Positions 1 through 5,519 of a DNA stretch of 5,626 nucleotides are shown here, piece by piece. Both the position numbers and the translations under genes were made by a program. The notes under the pieces were generated by a model. The model was given only the letters and a program-made list of their open reading frames with translations, had not been told where the DNA came from and ran no database searches. The stretch is from an uncultured Ruminococcus sp. (GTDB lineage Bacteria > Bacillota > Clostridia > Oscillospirales > Ruminococcaceae). Numbering within the stretch: position 1 is the first letter of the stretch; each line of letters opens with the position of its first letter. Location: positions 1-5,626 of the forward strand of contig CALDFS010000273.1 of assembly GCA_937942105.1 (NCBI GenBank), read 5' to 3'.

Positions 1-72
1 AGCCAAATACTTTTCCTGAAGTTCAGGAAAGACTTTTGTTTCCAATACGGTTATTTTACATTCATGCTGCAT
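1..72 (-). CDS. TIGR04076-like small protein, N-terminal 24 codons (cut by left edge)
   Basis: Only the first 24 residues are in the window, beginning MQHECKITVLETKVFPEL; the gene continues past the left edge. The pattern 'CKITVL' near the N-terminus followed by an acidic/Leu-rich helix resembles the start of TIGR04076 proteins, short proteins of about 100 residues whose function I do not know. The start is well supported: AGGAGG (plus coordinates 81-86) lies 8 nt upstream of the ATG. An ATG five bases further upstream (75-77) is out of frame and reaches a stop after eight codons. The gene lies downstream of mcrC on the same strand, 147 nt away, so it could be read from the mcr operon or be a resident gene at the edge of the inserted material. 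The family call rests on a short stretch and is tentative; that a gene starts here is much firmer. Confidence 0.6.
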   Translation of the reverse strand, partial: MQHECKITVLETKVFPELQEKYLA

Positions 73-93
73 ATCATTTACCTCCTAAAGACC

Positions 94-195
94 TTATCTG
101 TACTTCCGCGGAAACGTTTCTTTTCCGAGCAGCCACGGGTATCTGTCTGTCAATTTCAAATCATAATCCTGCAATCCGTAGAATTGGCAGGACAT
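94..195 (-). CDS. possible 33-aa small protein or gene remnant between mcrC and the TIGR04076-like gene
   Basis: An ATG-initiated frame of 33 residues with a protein-like composition (charged and aromatic, for example DYDLKLTDRYPWLLGKE) ends in TAA 21 nt before the next start codon. The mcrC stop is 24 nt upstream, so the spacing would fit an operon. Against it, the nearest GGAG is 14 nt from the ATG, too far for a good ribosome binding site. The frame is the same as that of mcrC and is continuous with it apart from the mcrC TGA, so it could also be a former C-terminal extension or the tail of a gene disrupted when the mcr operon arrived. I do not recognise the sequence and assign no function. 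Confidence 0.35.
   Translation of the reverse strand: MSCQFYGLQDYDLKLTDRYPWLLGKETFPRKYR
104..120. promoter_or_regulatory. two overlapping perfect 10-bp palindromes upstream of the TIGR04076-like gene
   Basis: TTCCGCGGAA (104-113) and GAAACGTTTC (111-120) are each perfect palindromes and share three bases. The second has the central CG flanked by A and T runs seen in operators of LacI-family repressors. They end about 32 nt upstream of the start codon at 72. If the small 33-aa ORF is real they lie inside it. A regulatory role is a guess from symmetry and position only. Confidence 0.25.
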
Positions 196-219
196 ATTTA
201 TGTTGTATACTCCAATATA

Positions 220-1539
220 TCAGATGTCTGCAAATACTTTTGTAAACTCTTTCTCACTGTCCTTCATTTTATCTACAAACTCGTCATAGTCAGCGGCGTT
301 TTCGGGGATTTTTAAGCCGTGCTTGGTTAAGCTGATATCGCTCCTTGGCTTTACATTATCTTCATATGTTGTGCCGCTGTTCAACCATAGCTTCAAATCA
401 TCAGCCCCATCAGCTTCAGGATAAAGATAATAACCGATCTTGGCATCAAATCTGAACATATATGCAAGCACCTGCAGATAGTCCTTGTTTCCGATATTCT
501 CAATCGGCTTGTACTTGGCATCGGCGATTATTCTTGTTTCACTGTTTTTACTGATAAAGTCTGGATAAATCAAGCCGGTATTTTTGTCAAACAGCCACTG
601 CTTATCTTTGCCGCTCTTATTCATCGTGTGATAGAATTTATCCTTAATAAGTGAGTTGACATATTCTTCCCACAGCCATGCTCCATCGAACATAATGCCA
701 TATATCTGCCGCGAACCGGATCCAATCTGATGCTTTTGATGACGAAGAATCAGTATACACAACCGTTGAAGAGCAAGGTATTCCCGAAAATAAGCATGGC
801 GAACCGGATTCTTTCTGCTTTCATCAACAATCTTTTGCCTGTCGAAAACCTCGTATTTCGGTGTTGCACTTATAACCAGCTGCACCTCGTCTTTTACTTT
901 GAGAAGCAGCTTGTTACCGTATGGCTTTCTTTTTATAAACTCTATGGTATGGCGCACGAGCTCCGTCAGGCTATTATCATACGAGAATTCTCTTTGGTTA
1001 TACGCTATATTGCCTGTAAACGGCGTGTTCTCTTTAATATGCCTTGCGATATCAATTGTTCCTTTCACATTGCTGTCATTATACTTATGATAGATATATT
1101 CTTTGAAAAGACCTTTTCGCATGGCGGTCTTCAGGTAATATGGGAACAAAAACAGCAGGAAGTTAAACAGCCTGTTGTCTTGATTTGCGTCGGTCTCCAA
1201 ATTCACAATGTTCGGGAAATCCAACACCCTGAAGAGAAGGTATTTGAAAAAGTAATCCTCACCTTCTCCGCAGAATCTGGATTTTATGATAAGTCTTTCA
1301 TCGCCACAGCCAATGAAGCCCATAATATTGCCGGAACGATATGTATCGTTTATTTCCTGTAGAATCATCTGATCCTTCGTTATGTCCTCGGCATCTTTAA
1401 GAAGCTCCGGGAAAACAAATATGCCTTCCCTTTCAAGCTGTTCAAGAGTTTTATTGGCAATTTTGCCGGTTAGGGTGGCTATGTCTGAAAAAGTATCTTT
1501 TTTATACTGCCAATTATCCTTGATTCTGAGCGGTTCCAT
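220..1539 (-). CDS. mcrC: McrC-like nuclease subunit of a modification-dependent (type IV, McrBC/LlaJI-like) restriction system
   Basis: This 439-aa protein would supply the DNA-cutting subunit that works with the AAA+ motor encoded upstream. A PD-(D/E)XK nuclease core is visible near the C-terminus: tryptophan-rich WLWEEY (residues 288-293), YPDF with Asp327, the catalytic IADAKYK with Asp340 and Lys342, and a following helix with Gln356 (DYLQVLAYMF). The middle carries the 'DSNVKGTID..RHI' and 'GNIAYNQREFSYDN' stretches (about 155-190) that I associate with McrC/LlaJI nuclease subunits. At 439 residues it is longer than E. coli McrC (about 350); the extra N-terminal ~100 residues may contact DNA or the motor. 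The ATG overlaps the 3' end of mcrB by 26 nt, with GAAAGG 8 nt upstream, which suggests translational coupling and a fixed subunit ratio. All nuclease residues are intact, so it is probably active. The exact target is unknown. Confidence 0.9.
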   Translation of the reverse strand: MEPLRIKDNWQYKKDTFSDIATLTGKIANKTLEQLEREGIFVFPELLKDAEDITKDQMILQEINDTYRSGNIMGFIGCGDERLIIKSRFCGEGEDYFFKYLLFRVLDFPNIVNLETDANQDNRLFNFLLFLFPYYLKTAMRKGLFKEYIYHKYNDSNVKGTIDIARHIKENTPFTGNIAYNQREFSYDNSLTELVRHTIEFIKRKPYGNKLLLKVKDEVQLVISATPKYEVFDRQKIVDESRKNPVRHAYFREYLALQRLCILILRHQKHQIGSGSRQIYGIMFDGAWLWEEYVNSLIKDKFYHTMNKSGKDKQWLFDKNTGLIYPDFISKNSETRIIADAKYKPIENIGNKDYLQVLAYMFRFDAKIGYYLYPEADGADDLKLWLNSGTTYEDNVKPRSDISLTKHGLKIPENAADYDEFVDKMKDSEKEFTKVFADI

Positions 1540-3628
1540 TCACATCGCCTTTCAACTTTTCGCCATAACCGTATGCCTTTGCAAACTTCTCCATAAGATT
1601 TTTTTCATCGTACACACCTTGGATATATTCCTGCAAAAGCGGTTTGAGATAATCCGTCCAAAGCTTGTCAAAGCTAATCGTCTTCAATTTCAGGAAGTAG
1701 GAAGCACCAATCTGATAGTTTTCATTCAAATCACCAGCGCTTGCTATCTCATTGTTGAGAGCTATCATTCGACTGATGGCTTCTGCTCTCAGCTCCTCAT
1801 TTTCAAGACTATCCAGCATCTCCAGATGCTCATTTGCTCTAAGCTCTACGAAGCGGAAACGCCTGCGCATTGCAAAGTCAAAGCTATCCACAGAGCGGTC
1901 AATATCATTCATCGTACCGATAATATAGACATTCTCCGGGATAAAGAATTTTTCGTCAGGATTCGAGTGCAGATTTGAATACTGTGTAGATATTGCACCA
2001 TCCTCTCCCCTGTATCCCGGGTCAATGGAATAGAACAACTCTCCGAATATTTTTGAAATCTCTCCGCGGTTGATTTCATCAATGATAAAGACGTAATTTT
2101 TCTGCTGCTCAACCTTAACTACTGATTTTGCGGTTTTGTTTTTGAGCTTGAGTATTTCCTTGTATATAATATAGTCGTAGGAATAGCCTTGCGTAGCAAA
2201 GGATTTGCCAAAGAATGCTGTAATGTCTTTTACCTTATCAAAAACTTTTCCCGATTCCAACATTCGCCTTATTTCATCAAGATTCAAAGTGAGCTTATTG
2301 GCAGAGGCGTTTGCAGGAATGGAAATATAAACGTAATCATCATCCACACTTGTAATTGTAAATTCATTTTCATTTATAGTCTTAAAGGTATCTACTCCAA
2401 GCTCAATATTTGAAAAGAACTCCGACATTGCTTCCTGAACAGAGATTTCCTTTTCGATTGTCTCTTTGGTTTTACGGGAATCCTCTAAATTCTTTCTGGC
2501 ACGTGCAACGAACTTCTTAAAGATGCCATCCTTAAGCTCAAAGCCCATTGTGCCATCATCATTTACTTTCGGTCTTAAGCCCTCAACAAAATCAGTGTAA
2601 TCATAGCTTGGATGGAACTGGACAAATTCCACCTGCTTTTTCTGTTCATCCGTAAGGCTATTGTAGTCATAAGAGCAGCCATTAGTGATAATATAAGTGG
2701 CTATCTTCTTGGCAAGATATGATTTGCCTGTACCCGGTGCACCTCGTAATATCAAATTCTTCGATTCAATCAGCATGGAGGAATATTGTTTTATGACGCT
2801 GCTAAACTGTGGTGCAGGATCATCAGGAATATCTTTTACCGAATTAACCTGTTCCGGCGGGGTTACTTTTACTTTCTCATCTTCATATTCTTCACGATAT
2901 GTAAGAACAAATTGATCTTCATCTTCGCCGAAACGCTTAAGACACTCCTGTACAAAAAGAAGAGTAGAAAAAATATTCCAACTGTATATGACAAACTTAC
3001 TGCCGTCTTTGCAGTTATAAGTCATATACTCTAATGTATTTTTATATTTTTTGAACTCCTCCACACTTGGATAAATTCCGCTGATCATTTGCCTGCTTGG
3101 GCTGTATCTGCAAACAGGAAAGTTCTTTTTCTCCTCATAGGTCATAGCGGAAATCTGATTTTCGAAAACCTGACAGGCAATGCGCGGCAGGGTCATATTT
3201 GAATTTTTTCTTTCGCCTTTGTCATAAACGCGGCGGACTATCGTGCCATCAGCTCTTTTGAAATACGCATCAGTCGGTACATGACCGTCCCCAAGGCTCA
3301 AATTATCCGTTGTAAATTGTACATCAGTGGATACAATTTTATCAGCGGTAATAGTCAATACGAATTCTTCCTGCTGTTTTACTTCAATATTGAAGCCATG
3401 AACCTTAAGAAAGTTTTTTGCTTCAATCGAATTATAGCCTGACGTAACAATATCCAAGCCGTTTGCCATATGTTCAGCTACGGCTACAACATACTTCACC
3501 GGATACTTTTTGCCTTCTTCAGATACAAGCTCATATTTTGTACTCTGATTCTGTGAAGGCACTCCATTATCATCGATATACTTTAAAGCTTTTATGATGT
3601 CCTGCTCATTTATATTTGGAATAGCCAT
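1514..3628 (-). CDS. mcrB: McrB-like AAA+ motor/recognition subunit with atypical N-terminal domains
   Basis: This 704-aa protein is the nucleotide-driven partner of the downstream nuclease. McrB-family proteins hydrolyse GTP to translocate DNA before the McrC-type subunit cuts. Visible motifs: Walker A GAPGTGKS (296-303); the family motif QFHPSYDYTDFVEG (337-350); Walker B FIIDEINRGE (514-523); and GTMNDIDRS (571-579) followed by MRRRFRF (587-593). E. coli McrB has MNTADRS at the nucleotide-specificity position, so MNDIDRS is a variant. About 120 residues (380-500) are inserted between the family motif and Walker B. The N-terminus is not the E. coli type: residues 1-85 ('KYELVSEEGKKYPVKYVV...GF') resemble the head domain of ScoMcrA-like type IV enzymes, and 90-250 form an unrecognised domain, presumably for target recognition. 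The start is supported by GGAGG 6 nt upstream and a good promoter. It is the first gene of the operon. Confidence 0.92.
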   Translation of the reverse strand: MAIPNINEQDIIKALKYIDDNGVPSQNQSTKYELVSEEGKKYPVKYVVAVAEHMANGLDIVTSGYNSIEAKNFLKVHGFNIEVKQQEEFVLTITADKIVSTDVQFTTDNLSLGDGHVPTDAYFKRADGTIVRRVYDKGERKNSNMTLPRIACQVFENQISAMTYEEKKNFPVCRYSPSRQMISGIYPSVEEFKKYKNTLEYMTYNCKDGSKFVIYSWNIFSTLLFVQECLKRFGEDEDQFVLTYREEYEDEKVKVTPPEQVNSVKDIPDDPAPQFSSVIKQYSSMLIESKNLILRGAPGTGKSYLAKKIATYIITNGCSYDYNSLTDEQKKQVEFVQFHPSYDYTDFVEGLRPKVNDDGTMGFELKDGIFKKFVARARKNLEDSRKTKETIEKEISVQEAMSEFFSNIELGVDTFKTINENEFTITSVDDDYVYISIPANASANKLTLNLDEIRRMLESGKVFDKVKDITAFFGKSFATQGYSYDYIIYKEILKLKNKTAKSVVKVEQQKNYVFIIDEINRGEISKIFGELFYSIDPGYRGEDGAISTQYSNLHSNPDEKFFIPENVYIIGTMNDIDRSVDSFDFAMRRRFRFVELRANEHLEMLDSLENEELRAEAISRMIALNNEIASAGDLNENYQIGASYFLKLKTISFDKLWTDYLKPLLQEYIQGVYDEKNLMEKFAKAYGYGEKLKGDVNGTAQNQG

Positions 3629-3643
3629 GCTGTACCTCCATGC

Positions 3644-3677
3644 AATGTCAAATTTTTATTTATATCTATTTGACATT
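3644..3677. promoter_or_regulatory. perfect 10-bp inverted repeat, likely operator of the mcrBC operon
   Basis: AATGTCAAAT (3644-3653) and ATTTGACATT (3668-3677) are exact inverted copies separated by 14 nt, so half-site centres are 24 nt apart, roughly two helical turns. The upstream arm overlaps the last three bases of the TATAAT box, and the rest covers the expected transcription start and early leader. A dimeric or tetrameric repressor bound here would block transcription of the restriction genes. No regulator gene is in the window, so the binding protein is unknown. As an RNA the arms could also pair into a hairpin in the mcrB leader. Confidence 0.55.
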
Positions 3678-3703
3678 ATACACCCTAATACCATCATTTT
3701 CAA
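3675..3703 (-). promoter_or_regulatory. sigma-A type promoter of the mcrBC operon
   Basis: On the minus strand, TTGAAA (3698-3703) and a perfect TATAAT (3675-3680) are separated by exactly 17 bp. Transcription should begin near 3668 and give a leader of about 40 nt that contains GGAGG at 3635-3639 before the mcrB ATG. The spacing and near-consensus hexamers indicate a fairly strong promoter, which fits with the overlapping operator-like repeat. Confidence 0.75.
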
Positions 3704-3796
3704 TACTTGCAAAAAAAGAAATCTTTTATATGGTGACAATAGATATAATGCAAAAAATAAAACGCACCTCAAAGCAATCACACAGTTAAGAAATCC

Positions 3797-3825
3797 AAAG
3801 ACCGCTCCTAAGCAGAACGGTCTTT
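3797..3825 (-). terminator. hairpin terminator of the mobilisation operon
   Basis: AAAGACCG and CGGTCTTT form a perfect 8-bp stem that extends through U-G, U-A, C-G and U-G pairs to 12 bp with a 5-nt loop. On the minus strand it is followed by a modest T-rich tract (TTTGGATTTCTT). It closes the relaxase operon and separates it from the mcr promoter about 95 nt downstream. It overlaps the end of the 56-aa gene. The plus-strand tail is less T-rich, so the minus direction is preferred. Confidence 0.75.
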
Positions 3826-3978
3826 CTGATTATCTTCATCTATCCTGCGCATTTTCGCATCGCGGACAGCCTTCTCAACCTTCGGGATATTCACCTGCAT
3901 AAATACTTCAAGTAAGTAATCAGCTGTGACATCCTCTGGATTTGGGTTATGAAATCTGTAATTGAGTTTTTTCTTCAA
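3808..3978 (-). CDS. 56-aa relaxase-associated small protein, TTG start
   Basis: A short gene that translates to a 56-aa product starting (M)KKKLNYRFHNPNPEDV. The TTG start is chosen because a perfect AAGGAGG (3987-3993) sits 8 nt upstream and no ATG precedes the conserved-looking 'YRFHNPNP' segment. The product has a short polar N-terminus, a predicted amphipathic helix (about residues 17-43) and a charged tail. I recall similar small hypothetical proteins next to relaxases in Firmicutes mobile elements, but I know no function; an accessory DNA-binding or relaxase-partner role is an inference from position. It begins 18 nt after the relaxase stop, so the two are almost certainly co-transcribed. 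Its TAG stop lies at the loop of the terminator hairpin. Confidence 0.7.
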   Translation of the reverse strand: MKKKLNYRFHNPNPEDVTADYLLEVFMQVNIPKVEKAVRDAKMRRIDEDNQKDRSA

Positions 3979-3996
3979 GGCGGGTGCCTCCTTATT

Positions 3997-4482
3997 CTAT
4001 GTATTGGACATATAAATCAGCCTTCCTGCGTTGTGTCGACGAAGTATTCTGTTTATTGAATCCATCATCTCGTGATGTTCTTTTTTGGTGCCGTAGTATC
4101 TGTGACCATCCTGAAAGCTCACCGAATTCATGGCTATATGTATATGTGGATAATATGAATCCTCATGGACGGCATATGCTACTTGATATTCTCTTCCGAG
4201 ATAATCTGCGATTTCACTTGCAATAATGTTTGCTTCTTTGCAGTTTCTAACCTCGCCCTTGTTGAATGATATTATAAAGTGTCTGCACTGTACACCATCT
4301 GTTTTACCATATTTTTCGGACACTTCATTCATACTCTGAGCGATATTATCCGAATCTGCCATAACGCATCCTCGGAATCCGTGAGGTGTTTTAGCAGGAT
4401 TCATAATATATCCTATAACCTGCTCTTTGGCTTTTAAATCATGATACTTTCCTTTACTGTTTGCTGTTTTAAATACGGGCAT
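3997..4482 (-). CDS. compact MobP-like HUH relaxase (161 aa)
   Basis: Relaxases nick one strand at an origin of transfer and stay covalently attached through a tyrosine, starting plasmid or element mobilisation. Here Tyr25 in GYIMNPAKT fits the catalytic tyrosine motif. HFIISFNKGE (68-77) is the second family motif. HEDSYYPHIH (106-115) supplies the metal-binding histidines His106, His113 and His115, followed by MNSVSFQDG. The start at 4482 is preferred because AGGAG lies 8 nt upstream and the homologous region begins MPVFKT. An in-frame ATG at 4698 would add 72 residues that look non-coding, span the upstream hairpins and overlap the DUF3846 fragment. At 161 residues it is little more than the catalytic domain, whereas many MobP relaxases have 300 or more residues with helicase, primase or coiled-coil tails. 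All motifs are intact, so it may be a naturally minimal relaxase rather than a fragment. It heads a two-gene operon. Confidence 0.85.
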   Translation of the reverse strand: MPVFKTANSKGKYHDLKAKEQVIGYIMNPAKTPHGFRGCVMADSDNIAQSMNEVSEKYGKTDGVQCRHFIISFNKGEVRNCKEANIIASEIADYLGREYQVAYAVHEDSYYPHIHIAMNSVSFQDGHRYYGTKKEHHEMMDSINRILRRHNAGRLIYMSNT

Positions 4483-4509
4483 ATTATCAACTCCTATTAA
4501 TTCACGCAA

Positions 4510-4542
4510 GGGGAAGAACGTTGACGTCCTTCCCCGACGGGG
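4510..4542. other. nested hairpins upstream of the relaxase, candidate oriT
   Basis: Two inverted repeats share one CCCC tract. The larger (4510-4535) has 12-nt arms, GGGGAAGAACGT and ACGTCCTTCCCC, around a 2-nt centre, with a single A-C mismatch that becomes a G-U pair in minus-strand RNA. The smaller (4532-4542) is CCCC-GAC-GGGG. They cannot form together. Origins of transfer recognised by HUH relaxases commonly lie just upstream of the relaxase gene and contain an inverted repeat beside the nick site, so this is the best oriT candidate. An RNA attenuator in the relaxase leader is the main alternative. The nick site cannot be placed from sequence alone. Confidence 0.45.
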
Positions 4543-4573
4543 TCCCAATATATTTTTAATATGTATGTTACTT

Positions 4574-4629
4574 TGTAAAACTTTACATTGGCTTGTGTAT
4601 ATCGGCATCTGTTGTAAATTTGTTTTACA
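4574..4629. repeat. pair of TGTAAA/TTTACA dyads upstream of the relaxase
   Basis: TGTAAA-AC-TTTACA (4574-4587) and TGTAAA-TTTGT-TTTACA (4613-4629) have identical arms with different spacers, and their starts are 39 nt apart. Two such dyads 30-50 bp upstream of the hairpins suggest binding sites for a DNA-binding protein, such as a regulator of the relaxase operon or an accessory relaxosome protein. No clear promoter hexamers were found here, so the relaxase promoter remains unplaced. Confidence 0.4.
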
Positions 4630-4694
4630 GGATTGCGACGTTTGCTTGGTAGTCCGTGAATTCGTGATTATTAATCCGTTAGCAGGACTAATCA

Positions 4695-4871
4695 TCATAT
4701 CTGTGCGATGATTATCTGCCCTCCCAGATTGAGCATAATCTCGGGATTGGCAAACATCTCAGAAAATTGCGTGATAAGTACAGGCGGGAGCGAGGTGAAG
4801 TCTTCCTCTCCTAAGCCTACGATTAAGAATGTTCCGGCTATGTAGTCGTAGACGTTGCCCTGTTCATCGAT
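4695..4871 (-). pseudogene. C-terminal fragment of a DUF3846-like protein (5' end missing)
   Basis: The minus-strand frame reads 58 residues containing DEQGNVYDYIAGTFLIVGLG, EEDFTSLPP and a C-terminal 'NLGGQIIIAQI' before TGA. The 'D.GN.YDyIaGTF.IvGlgeEDF.sL' pattern is what I associate with the C-terminal part of DUF3846 proteins, which are common cargo on Firmicutes mobile elements and of unknown function. An in-frame TGA (4872-4874) lies two codons before the conserved segment, and the frame holds no upstream start or ribosome binding site, so the N-terminal part has been lost. The break coincides with the 5' loss of the divergent amidoligase gene. The family name is tentative; that this is a coding remnant is more certain. 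Confidence 0.6.
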
Positions 4872-5519
4872 TCAGACCATATCTACTGCAAGCATGATGG
4901 CTCACTACATGACGGTTTTGAGATTGTAACCCATCCCATGACCTTAGACTATCATCTTAACAAAATGCCGTGGGATGATGTTCTGAGAGAAGCAAAAAGC
5001 ATGGGTTACATATCTCACCAAGCAGGAACTTGCGGACTTCATGTTCATGTCAACAGAAGCTCCCTCGGTAGAAGCGTTGAGGAACAGGAAAGCTGTATAG
5101 GACGTATACTTTACTTCTTTGAGAAACATTGGGATGAGCTCTTGAAGTTCAGCCGCCGCACCCAAAGGCAATTGGATAACTGGGCGTCACGCTATGGCTA
5201 CAAAGACACTCCCAAAGAGCTTTTAGAACACGTAAAGAAAGGAACAAGCAAGGGCAGATATGTCTGCGTAAATCTTCAGAACTACAACACAATAGAGTTC
5301 CGCATATTCAGAGGAACGCTTAAACTGAACACTCTCCTTGCCACTTTGCAGTTAGTTAACAACATATGCGAGGTGGCTTATTATTTGTCCGATAATGATA
5401 TCCAGAAACTTTCTTGGACAAGTTTTGTTAAGGGCTGTAAAGAGCCAGAGCTTATACAGTATCTGAAAGAACGTGAGATTTATATCAATGAGCCTGTTTC
5501 AAGTGAGGAGGAAATATAA
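4869..5519 (+). pseudogene. amidoligase-family protein lacking its N-terminus
   Basis: Amidoligases of the glutamine-synthetase-like fold (Amidoligase_2 family) join amines to carboxylates, probably in peptide or cell-wall modification. Readable homology starts before the first ATG (4938): HIYCKHDGSL and GFEIVTHP are in frame upstream of it, so this ATG is internal. Visible motifs after it are MTLDYHLNKMPW, GTCGLHVHVNR (30-40) and NTIEFRIFRGTLK (117-129), ending in an acidic tail. The frame is open from 4827, but the codons before about 4869 do not look like the family and offer no start or ribosome binding site. The N-terminal segment that normally supplies a metal-binding acidic strand is therefore missing and the product is probably inactive or unexpressed. 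It overlaps the next gene by one base (TAATG). The rest of the frame is undamaged, which suggests a recent break. Confidence 0.8.

Noticed and set aside
730..1362. A 210-residue open frame on the plus strand
   Set aside because: It lies wholly antisense to the nuclease core of mcrC, has no recognisable motifs and no ribosome binding site; it is a by-product of mcrC codon use.
220..3628. A complete LlaJI-type restriction-modification system
   Set aside because: The nuclease and motor resemble LlaJI subunits, but no cytosine methyltransferase is in the window. A modification-dependent system is the simpler reading, although methyltransferases outside the window cannot be excluded.
3594..3902. 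A 102-residue open frame on the plus strand
   Set aside because: It crosses the mcr promoter and the terminator and runs antisense to the 56-aa gene; the sequence looks random and the minus-strand features explain the region.
3808..3978. The 56-aa protein as TnpW of Tn4451-like elements
   Set aside because: As I recall it, TnpW has a different pattern (an IGxTxYxVxVHF-like core); the YRFHNPNP segment here does not match.
4483..4698. Longer relaxase starting at the ATG at 4698
   Set aside because: The extra 72 residues are unlike relaxases, span the hairpins and dyads, and overlap the DUF3846 stop. The ATG at 4482 has a well-spaced AGGAG and matches the family start.
4938..4940. ATG at 4938 as the true start of the amidoligase gene
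   Set aside because: Family-like residues (YCKHDGSL, GFEIVTHP) are encoded in frame upstream of it and no ribosome binding site precedes it, so it is internal to a truncated gene.
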